DNA from: Micromonospora_J zhanjiangensis
Lineage (GTDB): Bacteria; Actinomycetota; Actinomycetes; Mycobacteriales; Micromonosporaceae
Reading direction: 5' to 3'
Assembly: GCF_042650605.1 (NCBI RefSeq)
Contig: NZ_JBHSBN010000037.1
Location: forward strand, 1 to 42,727
Length of the DNA stretch: 42,727 nt
The notes beneath the pieces were generated by a model. It was given only the letters and a program-made list of their open reading frames with translations, had not been told where the DNA came from and ran no database searches. Position 1 is the first letter of the stretch, and each line of letters begins with the position of its first letter. This document shows, piece after piece, positions 16,025-25,295 of the stretch. Both the position numbers and the translations under genes were made by a program.

Positions 16025-16471
16025 TCAGGAGGCGGTGACGGCCGCGTCGTCGAGCGAGTCGACGAGCCGGGTCAGCAGTTCTTCGAGCAACTCCCGCTCG
16101 CCGTCGGCCGGCAGCGTCGCCAGGATCGCGTCGACCTGCTGGCCCACCCGCTGGTGCAGGCGGTGACCACGCGGCGTGAGGTGGGCGCGCACCCGGCGCC
16201 GGTCGACCTCGTCCACCCGCCGGTACACCAGGTTCTCCTCGACCAGGTGGTCGACCAGCTTGGTGAGCGTCGCCGGTGGGAGGAACGCCCGCTCGGCGAT
16301 CTCGGTCATGTGGTGGCCGGCGCCGTCGGCGAGCAGCGTGACGACCCGCCACGCCTCGGGCGTGCAGCCGGCGGCGTCGAGGATCGCGGCGAGTCGCCGG
16401 CCCAGCAGCCGTTCGGCCCGGGTCAGCAGGAGAATCAGGTCCCGCGGCCGACGCGCGGACGATGCGGTCAT
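16025..16471 (-). CDS. MarR family regulator
   Basis: 148 aa, typical MarR length. Winged HTH spans about residues 35-100: GCTPEAWRVVTLLADGAGHH, then MTEIAERAFLPPATLTKLVD as recognition helix, and the wing with DEVDRRRVRAHLTPRG, whose DxRxxR pattern is the family signature. ATG at 16471 has GAGGAG six bases upstream. It is divergent from the cytosolic amide/urea-binding protein across 97 bases and may regulate it; the ligand is unknown. Confidence 0.92.
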   Translation of the reverse strand: MTASSARRPRDLILLLTRAERLLGRRLAAILDAAGCTPEAWRVVTLLADGAGHHMTEIAERAFLPPATLTKLVDHLVEENLVYRRVDEVDRRRVRAHLTPRGHRLHQRVGQQVDAILATLPADGERELLEELLTRLVDSLDDAAVTAS

Positions 16472-16568
16472 GGCACTCCTCGCTCCGACCGGGACTGTCA
16501 TGCTACCGACCGGCGCCAGCAGGCGGAACGCTCTGGAGATCGGACCGGGGAGCGGGAAGCATGGCGTC

Positions 16569-17720
16569 ATGTCCCGACCCGAGCAGCCGACGTCCGGTCC
16601 GGTGGTTCTCGGCCGGTCGCCGTACGGGGGTGCCGGGTCACTGGACCTGACCGGGGAGACGTTCGGGGTGGCCCTGGTCGTACCCCTGCGCGGACCGGCC
16701 GGGATCTTCGGACCGAGTTGCGAGATGTGCGCCCGGCTGGCCGTCGAGGACGTCAACCGGGCCGGCGGGGTGTTGGGACGGGAGCTTCGCCTGGTGCCGG
16801 TGGACGGCGGGAACCCGCCGGACCGGGTGGCCGCCGAGGTCGAGGCCCTGGTCTCGGCGGGTGCGGTGCACGGCGTGACGGGTTGGCACATCTCGTCCGT
16901 CCGGCAGGCGGTGGCGCCGCGGATCGCGCACCGGGTCCCGTACGTCTACACGGCCCTCTACGAGGGCGGCGAGCGCACCGACGGTGTCTTCCTGACCAGC
17001 GAGACGCCGGACGCCCAGCTCTATCCCGCGATGCGAGCGCTGACCGGGGAACGCGGGTTGCGGCGGTGGTTCGTCGTCGGCAACGACTACGTCTGGCCGC
17101 GCCGGACCGCCGTGGCGGCGCGCGGCTACGCGCGCCGGTTGACGGTGCGGATCTGCGGCGAGTCGTACCTGCCGCTGGGCACGCACAACTTCGCCGAGAC
17201 GCTGCGCCGCATCGAGCACTCCGGAGCGGACGCCGTACTGATGCTGCTGGTCGGCAACGACGCGGTGCGGTTCAACCGGGCCTTCGCCCGGTACGGCCTG
17301 GATGCGCGGTGCCTGCGGCTGAGCACGCTGATGGACGAGAACATGCTGCTGGGCAGCGGTGCCGGCGCGACCCGAGGGCTCTACAGCACGGCTGGTTTCT
17401 TCGCCTCCCTGGTGACCGCCGAGAACCTCGACTTCCACGGCCGGTACGCGCGCCGGTTCGGGGTGGACGCCCCGCCGCTGGGCAGCCTCGGCGAGTCCTG
17501 TTACGAGGGAATCCTGTTGTTGTCCACTTTGATCGAGCGGGCTCGTTCGGTCGACGTCCGGACGATCGGCGCGAACGCCGACGCGGCCGCGTACGAAGGT
17601 CCACGTGGGTTGCTCAGGTTGCGTCGCCGGCATGTCCACCAGCGAATATATCTGGCCGAGGCGCGTGGCCTGGAGTTCGATGTGGTCACCCAGTTGGAGT
17701 TGCCCGGCAGGGCACCTTGA
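16569..17720 (+). CDS. Cytosolic AmiC/UrtA-like amide- or urea-binding protein
   Basis: 383 aa. Type I periplasmic-binding fold of the amide/urea group (Peripla_BP_5/6): GVALVVPLRGPAGIFG, LAVEDVNRAGGVLG, HGVTGWHISSVRQAV, VVGNDYVWPRR and SYLPLGTHNFAETL align by eye with the UrtA in this window (VGLLNSLSGTMAIS, VEEINAAGGVLG, LVGSDYVFPR, YAPLGSTEFGTIV). It has no signal peptide or lipobox, so it should stay in the cytoplasm, like Pseudomonas AmiC, which senses amides and controls the antiterminator AmiR. The C-terminal 60 residues include an Arg-rich GLLRLRRRHVHQRIYL. No AmiR/ANTAR gene is visible beside it. ATG at 16569 is chosen; the longer upstream frame overlaps the MarR gene. It immediately precedes the urea transport/urease cluster, so sensing urea or an amide for that cluster is a fair inference. 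Confidence 0.82.
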   Translation: MSRPEQPTSGPVVLGRSPYGGAGSLDLTGETFGVALVVPLRGPAGIFGPSCEMCARLAVEDVNRAGGVLGRELRLVPVDGGNPPDRVAAEVEALVSAGAVHGVTGWHISSVRQAVAPRIAHRVPYVYTALYEGGERTDGVFLTSETPDAQLYPAMRALTGERGLRRWFVVGNDYVWPRRTAVAARGYARRLTVRICGESYLPLGTHNFAETLRRIEHSGADAVLMLLVGNDAVRFNRAFARYGLDARCLRLSTLMDENMLLGSGAGATRGLYSTAGFFASLVTAENLDFHGRYARRFGVDAPPLGSLGESCYEGILLLSTLIERARSVDVRTIGANADAAAYEGPRGLLRLRRRHVHQRIYLAEARGLEFDVVTQLELPGRAP

Positions 17721-17744
17721 CAGCACCGCCCAGGACCGGCCAAG

Positions 17745-17764
17745 ATGCTTCCCACGTGAAGCAT
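17745..17764. promoter_or_regulatory. Inverted repeat after the AmiC-like gene
   Basis: ATGCTTC-ccacgt-GAAGCAT is a perfect 7-bp inverted repeat 25 bases after the stop. It may be a regulator site or a weak hairpin. Confidence 0.35.
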
Positions 17765-17853
17765 TATCGGGATAACCCCAGCTCCACGGCCACCTAGGCC
17801 ACGTCGGACCGACCCTGGCGTCGGCTCGCGCCGGTCACCGCGCCGCCGTGCGG

Positions 17854-17869
17854 CCGTCCCGCCCCGGGA
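17854..17869 (+). other. GC-rich hairpin
   Basis: In the stretch around 17848-17876, CGTCCCG-cc-CGGGACG can form a 7-bp stem that extends with imperfect CGGCC/GGGCCG pairing. It lies 30 bases before the U-tract terminator. Coordinates are approximate. Confidence 0.4.
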
Positions 17870-17897
17870 CGGGCCGCCGCAATTTGTTGCCTTATTC

Positions 17898-17921
17898 AGC
17901 CGGCCCATGCGCCGGCTTTTT
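17898..17921 (+). terminator. Rho-independent terminator with U-tract
   Basis: AGCCGGC-ccatgc-GCCGGCT followed by TTTT is a textbook intrinsic terminator, unusual here for its U-run. It lies 180 bases beyond the AmiC-like gene and 280 before urtA, separating their transcripts or acting on a longer leader. Confidence 0.75.
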
Positions 17922-17953
17922 CCATGGGCATTCTTCGGGTCGCGGCGACCATT

Positions 17954-18042
17954 GAACCTTTTCAACCTGAACCGCGCGGTGCGCAAGCGGCGTCTTCGAC
18001 CTCGGCCGACGCCGAAGCGCAAGGGGAGGTTGAAAAAGGTTC
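17954..18042 (+). other. Nested 89-nt inverted repeat upstream of urtA
   Basis: GAACCTTTTCAACCT (17954-17968) pairs with AGGTTGAAAAAGGTTC (18027-18042) with one bulged base. Inside it GCGC-aag-CGGCGTC (17981-17994) pairs with GACGCCG-aa-GCGC (18008-18020). Together they make a long, branched or stacked hairpin. It could be a structured RNA leader, an attenuator, or a small mobile-element remnant. Confidence 0.55.
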
Positions 18043-18086
18043 ATTGTGGAAACCGCCAATTAAGGGCCGCGAAACGTTTGCGAAAC
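18038..18086 (+). promoter_or_regulatory. Putative GlnR-type box array before urtA
   Basis: Three GAAAC pentamers start at 18049, 18071 and 18082, all on an 11-bp grid; the grid positions 18038 and 18060 hold GGTTC and TTAAG. Nitrogen regulator GlnR of actinomycetes binds pairs of GTnAC/GAAAC boxes separated by 6 bp, i.e. on an 11-bp repeat, and urea uptake and urease are known GlnR targets. The GTnAC half-sites are poor, so this is provisional. Confidence 0.4.
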
Positions 18087-18201
18087 CAAGCTCATTGACG
18101 CTTGCCGTGCCCGTTCGAGAAATGCGATCCGCAGCGTCGCGGCAACCATCCCCCAGCACCCTTGGTTTCTCGTGCTCCCGGTCCGGGAGCGAGGAGGCGA
18201 C

Positions 18202-19446
18202 ATGTCACGGTCATCCGGGCGCCGCGTGGCGGCGTGTGCAGCAGCTCTGGTCGCCGCGGTGGCACTCGCCGCGTGCGGCAGCAGGACCGGCGCGAACACG
18301 GCCACCGGCGGCGCGGTCGCCGACACCTCCGGTGACTCCGTCAAGGTGGGTCTGCTCAACTCGCTCTCCGGCACGATGGCGATCAGCGAGGTGACCGTCC
18401 GCGACTCTTTGCTGCTCGCCGTCGAGGAGATCAACGCGGCGGGCGGCGTACTGGGCAAGAAGGTCGAGCCGGTCAGCGAGGACGGCGCCTCGGACTGGCC
18501 CACGTTCGCCGAGAAGGCGGAAAAGCTGATCCGGCAGGACAAGGTCGCCGGGGTGTTCGGCTGCTGGACCTCGGCCAGCCGCAAGGCGGTCAAGCCGGTC
18601 TTCGAAAAGAACAAGGCGCTGCTGTTCTACCCGGTGCAGTACGAGGGCCTGGAGCAGTCGCCGTACATCTTCTACACCGGCGCCACCACGAACCAGCAGA
18701 TCGTCCCCGGGCTGGAGTACCTGAAGGCGCAGGGGAAGACGACGATCTACCTGGTCGGCAGCGACTACGTCTTCCCGCGTACCGCAAACAAGATCATCAA
18801 GGCGTACGCCGCGGCGAACGGGATGACCGTGCTCGGTGAGGACTACGCCCCGCTCGGCTCCACCGAGTTCGGCACGATCGTCAACAAGGTCAAGGCGGCC
18901 AAGGGCTCGGCCGTGTTCAACACCCTCAACGGCGACAGCAACGTGGCCTTCTTCAAGGAGTACAAGTCCGCCGGCCTGACCGCCGCGACGATGCCGGTGG
19001 TCTCGGTCTCCATCGCCGAGGAGGAGGTCAAGAGCATCGGCACCCAGTACCTCGACGGCCAGCTCACCGCCTGGAACTACTACCAGACCACGGCCGGCGC
19101 GGCGAACGACCGGTTCGTCAAGGCGTACAAGGCGAAGTACGGCGCGGACAAGCCGACCAGCGACCCGATGGAGGCCGCCTACGTCTCGGTCCACCTGTGG
19201 AAGGCGATGGTGGAGAAGGCCGGCTCGTTCGACGTGGCGAAGGTGAAGGCGGCCGCCGACGGCATCAGCTACGACGCGCCCGAGGGCAAGGTCACCGTCG
19301 ACGGGCCCACCCAGCACATCTACAAGACCGCCCGGATCGGCAAGGTCGGCACCGACGGGCTGATCACCGAGGTGTGGAACTCGGGCCAGCCGGTCCGGCC
19401 CGACCCGTACCTCAAGGGCTATCCCTGGGCGAGCGGATTGTCCTGA
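18202..19446 (+). CDS. urtA: Urea ABC transporter, substrate-binding lipoprotein UrtA
   Basis: 414 aa. A basic start and hydrophobic stretch end in the lipobox LAAC (Cys about residue 25), so it is an acylated lipoprotein on the outer face of the membrane. The mature part is the UrtA/AmiC type I binding fold (VGLLNSLSGTMAIS, EEINAAGGVLGKKVEP, GCWTSASRKAVKP, LFYPVQYEGLE, GSDYVFPRTAN, APLGSTEF). The FYPVQYEGLEQSP segment is typical of urea-binding UrtA. ATG at 18202 has GAGGAGG (18191-18197). First gene of the urt-ure cluster; its leader carries the GAAAC boxes. Confidence 0.95.
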   Translation: MSRSSGRRVAACAAALVAAVALAACGSRTGANTATGGAVADTSGDSVKVGLLNSLSGTMAISEVTVRDSLLLAVEEINAAGGVLGKKVEPVSEDGASDWPTFAEKAEKLIRQDKVAGVFGCWTSASRKAVKPVFEKNKALLFYPVQYEGLEQSPYIFYTGATTNQQIVPGLEYLKAQGKTTIYLVGSDYVFPRTANKIIKAYAAANGMTVLGEDYAPLGSTEFGTIVNKVKAAKGSAVFNTLNGDSNVAFFKEYKSAGLTAATMPVVSVSIAEEEVKSIGTQYLDGQLTAWNYYQTTAGAANDRFVKAYKAKYGADKPTSDPMEAAYVSVHLWKAMVEKAGSFDVAKVKAAADGISYDAPEGKVTVDGPTQHIYKTARIGKVGTDGLITEVWNSGQPVRPDPYLKGYPWASGLS

Positions 19447-19476
19447 CGGCGGACCGATCGGGAACGGACGCGGCTC

Positions 19477-20361
19477 ATGGTCATCGTCAGTCAACTGTTC
19501 ACCGGCGTCAGCATCGGCGCCGTGCTGCTGCTCATCGCGCTCGGCCTGGCCCTGACCTTCGGCCAGATGAATGTCATCAACATGGCACACGGCGAGTTCA
19601 TCATGACCGGCGCGTACACGGTGTACGTGCTCCAGCAGAGCATCACCGGCGCGGGTGTGTCGCTGCTCGTGGCGTTGCCCGTGGCGTTCGTGGTCACCGG
19701 CGCCATGGGCGTCCTGCTGGAGGTCCTGCTCGTCCGGCGGCTCTACGCGCGACCGCTGGACACCCTCCTGGTGACCTGGGGGGTCTCGCTGATCCTGCAA
19801 CAACTGGCCCGCGACGTCTTCGGGGCGCCCAACGTGCAGACCCGCGCACCGGATCTGCTCACCGGTCACGTCCGGATCGCGGGCGACCTGGTGCTCGCCA
19901 ACAACCGCCTGTTCATCCTGGCCCTGGCACTGGCGGCCGTCGCGGCGGTCACGCTGGTCCTGCGGCTCACCCCGCTGGGCCGGCGGATCCGGGCCGTGGT
20001 GCAGAACCGCGACCTCGCGGCCGTGTCCGGCATCCCCACCGGCCGGGTCGACCGGCTCACCTTCTTCATCGGTTCCGGGCTCGCCGGCGTGGCCGGGGTG
20101 GCGCTGACGCTGCTCGGTCCGATCGGCCCCACCATGGGCACCAACGTCATCATCGACGCCTTCCTGGTCGTCGTGGTCGGCGGGATCGCGCAGCTCAAGG
20201 GCACCGTGATCGTGGCCTTCGGGCTCGGTGTCCTGCAGAGCACCGTCGAGTACTCGACCACCGTCAGCGTCGCGAAGGTCGGCGTCTTCGTCGCCATCGT
20301 GGCGTTCCTGCAGTGGCGCCCCCAAGGGCTGTTCACCCTGCGTACCCGGAGTCTCGCATGA
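19477..20361 (+). CDS. urtB: Urea ABC transporter permease UrtB
   Basis: 294 aa with about eight membrane helices, a LivH-type branched-chain/urea permease. GLALTFGQMNVINMAHGEFIMTG is the family signature; GAVLLLIALGLALTF and the C-terminal DAFLVVVVGGIAQLKGT also fit. It forms the transmembrane channel with UrtC. ATG at 19477, 30 bases after urtA; its stop overlaps the urtC start (ATGA). Confidence 0.94.
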   Translation: MVIVSQLFTGVSIGAVLLLIALGLALTFGQMNVINMAHGEFIMTGAYTVYVLQQSITGAGVSLLVALPVAFVVTGAMGVLLEVLLVRRLYARPLDTLLVTWGVSLILQQLARDVFGAPNVQTRAPDLLTGHVRIAGDLVLANNRLFILALALAAVAAVTLVLRLTPLGRRIRAVVQNRDLAAVSGIPTGRVDRLTFFIGSGLAGVAGVALTLLGPIGPTMGTNVIIDAFLVVVVGGIAQLKGTVIVAFGLGVLQSTVEYSTTVSVAKVGVFVAIVAFLQWRPQGLFTLRTRSLA

Positions 20362-21487
20362 CTTTTCCCAGCACCGGCCGCGCCTTCGCGCCGGGCACCC
20401 GGGTCCGCGCCGCCGCCGGGTTCGCGCTCGGTGCGGTGCTGCTGTTCGCGATCGCTCCCATGGCGCTCTCCGACTTCCGGCTCGGCCTGCTCGCCAAGTA
20501 CCTGTGCCTGGCGATGGTCGCGGTCGGGATCGGTCTGGCCTGGGGCCGCGGCGGCCTGCTCACCCTCGGCCAGGGCGTCTTCTTCGGGCTCGGCGGCTAC
20601 GCGATGGCGATGCACCTCAAGCTCGCCGACGCGGGTCCCGGCACGCTGCCGGACTTCATGCAGCTGTACGGGCAACTGGACGAACTGCCCTGGTGGTGGC
20701 GCCCGTTCGCCAGCCCGTACGTGGCCCTGCCGGCCACCGTGCTGGTGCCGATGCTGGTGGCGTTCCTGCTCGGGTCGCTGGTCTTCCGCCGCCGGGTGCG
20801 CGGCGCGTACTTCGCGATCCTGTCCCAGGCGCTGGCCGCCGCGCTGGCCATCCTGCTGATCGGGCAGCAGGGCACCACCGGCGGCACCAACGGTCTCACC
20901 GACTTCCAGGGCTTCTTCGGATACGCCCTGGACGACCCGGTCAACCAGCGGATGGTCTACTTCGTCATCGCCGGGGTGCTGCTCGCCCTGCTGTTCGTCG
21001 CCCGTCAGCTCACCCGCAGCCGGTACGGCGAGCTGCTGGTCGCGGTGCGGGACGCCGAGGAGCGGGTCCGCTTCCTCGGCTACGACCCGGCCACCGTCAA
21101 ACTGGTCGCCTACGTGGTGGCCGCCGGCATGGCCGGCCTGGCCGGCGCGCTGTTCGTCCCGGCGGTCGGCATCATCAACCCGGCGCTGATCGGCATCGTG
21201 CCGTCGATCGAGTTCGTCATCGGCGTCGCCGTGGGCGGGCGGGCCACCCTGCTCGGCCCGGTGCTCGGGGCGGTCGCCGTGGCCTGGGCCCGGACCGCCC
21301 TCTCCGAACAGTTCCCGGCCGCCTGGACGTACCTGCAGGGGCTGCTGTTCGTGCTGGTCGTCGCGTTCGTACCCGGCGGGCTGGCGTCGCTGGCGAGCCG
21401 GTGGCGCGTCCGCCGCCGCACTCCCGCGGACCCCGCGCCCGTCCCGACGCTGCCCCCATCGACCACCACCGTGCGGGAGGTGACCAC

Positions 21488-21491
<4 letters not shown>
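20358..21491 (+). CDS. urtC: Urea ABC transporter permease UrtC
   Basis: 377 aa with about nine membrane helices, LivM-type. RGGLLTLGQGVFFGLGGYAMAMHL is the UrtC/LivM hallmark, along with GQQGTTGGTNGLTDF and a cytoplasmic-loop RDAEERVRFLGYDPATVK that contacts the ATPases. Starts in a 4-bp ATGA overlap with urtB and ends in a GTGA overlap with urtD. Confidence 0.94.
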
Positions 21492-22260
<769 letters not shown>

Positions 22261-22261
<1 letters not shown>

Positions 22262-22953
22262 TGCTGGAACTCGACGACGTCCAGGTCGGCTACGGCCGCA
22301 GCACCGTGCTGCACGGCGTCTCCGTGGCGGTGCCCGCCGACGGGGTCGCCGCGGTGCTGGGCCACAACGGTGCCGGCAAGAGCACCCTGCTCCGCACCGC
22401 GATCGGGTTGCTCGGGCCGCGCCGCGGCACGGTACGGCTGGACGGCGCCGACATCACCGGCCTGGCCCCGCACCAGCGGGTGGCCCGCGGCCTGGCGTAC
22501 GTCCCGCAGGGCCAGCAGTGTTTCCCGCACCTGACGACCGCGGAGAACCTTCAGCTGGTGGCCGACGGGCGGCGCCGGGGCCGGGCCGTCACCGCCGAGG
22601 TGCTCGACCTGTTCCCCGCCCTGGCGACCTTGCGGAACCGGCGGGCCGGGCTGCTCTCCGGTGGGCAACGCCAGCAGCTCGCCATCGCCCGGGCACTGCT
22701 CACCGAGCCGCGAATCCTGCTGCTCGACGAGCCTACCGAGGGCATCCAACCGTCGCTGGTCGCGGAGATCGAGCGGACCATCCTGGCGGTGGCCGGCCGG
22801 GGTGGCGTGTCGGTGCTGCTGGTCGAGCAGCACATCGGCTTCGCCCTCACGGCGGCCGAACGCTACTACGTGCTGGCCGCCGGTCGGGTCACCGCCACCG
22901 GTACGGGCGGCGCGGACGCCCGTACCGCGGTCCGGCGGGCGTTGACGGTGTGA
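22261..22953 (+). CDS. urtE: Urea ABC transporter ATP-binding protein UrtE
   Basis: 230 aa, LivF-like ATPase. Walker A GHNGAGKSTLLR, ABC signature LLSGGQRQQLAIARALL, Walker B ILLLDEPTEGIQPS (characteristic of UrtE), and switch LLVEQHIGFAL. It shares one base with the urtD stop (TGATG). It is followed 13 bases later by ureA, tying transport and hydrolysis into one operon. Confidence 0.94.
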
Positions 22954-22966
22954 CCGGGAGGTACGG

Positions 22967-23269
22967 ATGTTCCTGACCCCGCACGAACGGGAGCGGCTGC
23001 TGGTGCACGTCGCCGCCGACGTGGCCCACCGCCGGCGGGACCGCGGCCTGCGGCTCAATCACCCCGAGGCGGTCGCGGTCATCACCGCTTTCCTGCTGGA
23101 GGGTGCCCGCGACGGCCGCACGGTCGTCGACCTGATGGACGCCGGGCGGCGGGTGCTGACCCGCGCCGACGTGCTCGACGGTGTCCCCGAGATGCTGGAG
23201 GAGGTGCAGGTGGAGGCGACCTTCCCGGACGGGACCAAGCTGGTGACGGTGCACCACCCGATCGGATGA
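22967..23269 (+). CDS. ureA: Urease gamma subunit UreA
   Basis: 100 aa, standard length. MFLTPHERERLLVHVAADVA, LNHPEAVAVITAFLLEGARDG and DVLDGVPEMLEEVQVEATFPDGT are the urease gamma signatures. Structural subunit of the nickel urease. ATG 22967 with GGGAGG upstream; the stop overlaps the ureB start by four bases. Confidence 0.97.
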   Translation: MFLTPHERERLLVHVAADVAHRRRDRGLRLNHPEAVAVITAFLLEGARDGRTVVDLMDAGRRVLTRADVLDGVPEMLEEVQVEATFPDGTKLVTVHHPIG

Positions 23270-23589
23270 TCCCGGGCGAGATCCTGCCGGCCGCGACCCC
23301 GGTGGAGATCAACCCGGGCCGGCCGGTGACCACCCTGCTGGTGACCAACACCGCCGACCGGCCGGTCCAGGTCGGCTCGCACTACCACTTCGCCGAGGCG
23401 AACCCGGGACTGTCGTTCGACCGGGCCGCCGCCCGGGGGCAGCGTCTCGCCGTACCGGCCGGGACGGCCGTGCGGTTCGAACCGGGCGTGACCAGGCAGG
23501 TCGAGCTGGTCCCGCTCGCCGGCCGGCGGGTCGTGCCCGGCCTGCGCGGCGAGTGCGCGGGACCCGTCGATCGGGGAGACCGACCGTGA
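23266..23589 (+). CDS. ureB: Urease beta subunit UreB
   Basis: 107 aa, standard length. MIPGEILPA, VTNTADRPVQVGSHYHFAEAN and AVRFEPGVTRQVELVPLAG are the beta-subunit motifs. It packs against UreC over the active site. Overlaps ureA (ATGA) and ureC (GTGA). Confidence 0.97.
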   Translation: MIPGEILPAATPVEINPGRPVTTLLVTNTADRPVQVGSHYHFAEANPGLSFDRAAARGQRLAVPAGTAVRFEPGVTRQVELVPLAGRRVVPGLRGECAGPVDRGDRP

Positions 23590-25289
23590 CCGCGGTGGAC
23601 CGGCGGCGCTACGCGGCCCTGTACGGCCCGACCACCGGCGACCGGATCCGGCTCGCCGACACCAACCTGTTGATCGAGGTGGAGGCGGACCACTGCGCCG
23701 GCGGCGACGAGGCCGTCTTCGGCGGCGGGAAGGTGATCCGCGAGTCGATGGGCCAGTCCCGGGCCACCCGCGCCGAGGGCACGCCGGACACCGTGATCAC
23801 CGGCGCGGTGGTGCTGGACCACTGGGGCGTGATCAAGGCCGACGTCGGCATCCGCGACGGTCGGATCACCGCGCTCGGCAAGGCCGGCAACCCGGACATC
23901 ATGGACGGGGTCCACCCCGACCTGGTGATCGGTCCCGGCACCGAGATCATCGCCGGGAACGGCCGCATCCTCACCGCCGGCGCCGTGGACACCCACGTCC
24001 ACTTCATCTGCCCGCAACTCGTCGAGGAGGCCCTGGCCAGCGGCGTCACCACCCTCGTCGGCGGCGGGGTGGGCCCGGCCGAGAGCAGCAAGGCCACCAC
24101 GGTGACCGCCAACTCCTGGCACCTCGCCCGGATGCACGAGGCGCTCGACGCGTGGCCGGTCAACGTGCTGCTGCTCGGCAAGGGCAACACCGTCTCCGAG
24201 GAGGCGCTGTGGGAACAGCTCCGGGCCGGGGCGGGTGGGTTCAAGCTGCACGAGGACTGGGGCACCACCCCGGCCGCGATCGACACCTGCCTGCGGGTCG
24301 CCGACGCCTCCGGGGTGCAGGTGTCCATCCACACCGACACCCTCAACGAGGCCGGCTTCGTCCAGGACACCCTCAAGGCGATCAACGGCCGGGCGATCCA
24401 CGCGTACCACACCGAGGGTGCCGGCGGTGGGCACGCGCCGGACATCATCACGGTGGCCGGCCGGCCGAACGTGCTGCCGTCGTCGACCAACCCGACCCGG
24501 CCGTACACCCGCAACACCCTCGCCGAGCACCTGGACATGCTGATGGTCTGCCATCACCTGTCCCCGTCCGTACCGGAGGACCTGGCCTTCGCCGAGAGCC
24601 GGATCCGGCCGTCCACGATGGCCGCCGAGGATCTGCTGCACGACCTCGGCGCCATCTCGATCATCGGCTCGGACTCGCAGGCGATGGGCCGGATCGGTGA
24701 GGTGGTCATGCGTACCTGGCAGACCGCCCACGTGATGAAGGCGCGGATCGGCGCGTTGCCCGGCGACGGGCCGGCCGACAACCGGCGCGCCCGGCGGTAC
24801 GTCGCCAAGTACACGATCTGCGCCGCGATGGCCAACGGGCTGGAGAACGAGGTGGGCTCGGTGGCCGCGGGCAAGCTCGCCGACCTGGTGCTCTGGGAGC
24901 CCGCGTTCTTCGGCGTACGCCCGCACCTGGTCCTCAAGGGCGGCATGATCGCCTGGGCGCAGCTCGGCGACGCGAACGCCTCCATCCCGACCCCGCAGCC
25001 GGTGCTGCCGCGGCCGATGTTCGGCGCCCAGGGTGTGGTGCCGGCGGCCACCAGCGTCGCCTTCGTCGCGCCGGCCGCGCTGGCGGCGGGGCTGCGGTTG
25101 GACGTCCGCCGCCGGATCCTGCCGGTCGCCGACGTCCGGTCGCGCGGCAAGGCCGACCTGCCGGAGAACGACGCCCTGCCGCTGATCGAGGTGGAGCCGG
25201 ACACCTTCACGGTACGGATCGACGGTGCGGTGGTGGAGCCGGAACCGGTGACCGAACTGCCCATGGCCCAGCGCTACTTCCTGTTCTGA
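23586..25289 (+). CDS. ureC: Urease alpha (catalytic) subunit UreC
   Basis: 567 aa, full length. It hydrolyses urea to ammonia and carbamate. Nickel and catalytic residues are all present: DTHVHFICP (two His), GGFKLHEDWG with the carbamylated Lys220 and a nickel His, HTDTLNEAGF and YHTEGAGGGHAPD (nickel His), MVCHHL with the flap Cys-His-His, and GSDSQAMGRIGEV with the nickel Asp. The C-terminal MAQRYFLF is usual. GTG 23586 overlaps ureB. Confidence 0.98.
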   Translation: MTAVDRRRYAALYGPTTGDRIRLADTNLLIEVEADHCAGGDEAVFGGGKVIRESMGQSRATRAEGTPDTVITGAVVLDHWGVIKADVGIRDGRITALGKAGNPDIMDGVHPDLVIGPGTEIIAGNGRILTAGAVDTHVHFICPQLVEEALASGVTTLVGGGVGPAESSKATTVTANSWHLARMHEALDAWPVNVLLLGKGNTVSEEALWEQLRAGAGGFKLHEDWGTTPAAIDTCLRVADASGVQVSIHTDTLNEAGFVQDTLKAINGRAIHAYHTEGAGGGHAPDIITVAGRPNVLPSSTNPTRPYTRNTLAEHLDMLMVCHHLSPSVPEDLAFAESRIRPSTMAAEDLLHDLGAISIIGSDSQAMGRIGEVVMRTWQTAHVMKARIGALPGDGPADNRRARRYVAKYTICAAMANGLENEVGSVAAGKLADLVLWEPAFFGVRPHLVLKGGMIAWAQLGDANASIPTPQPVLPRPMFGAQGVVPAATSVAFVAPAALAAGLRLDVRRRILPVADVRSRGKADLPENDALPLIEVEPDTFTVRIDGAVVEPEPVTELPMAQRYFLF

Positions 25290-25295
25290 CGACCG

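Noticed and set aside
17954..18201. Known urea/guanidine-linked riboswitch (guanidine-I) before urtA
   Set aside because: The conserved guanidine-I core sequences cannot be found; only a hairpin is evident.
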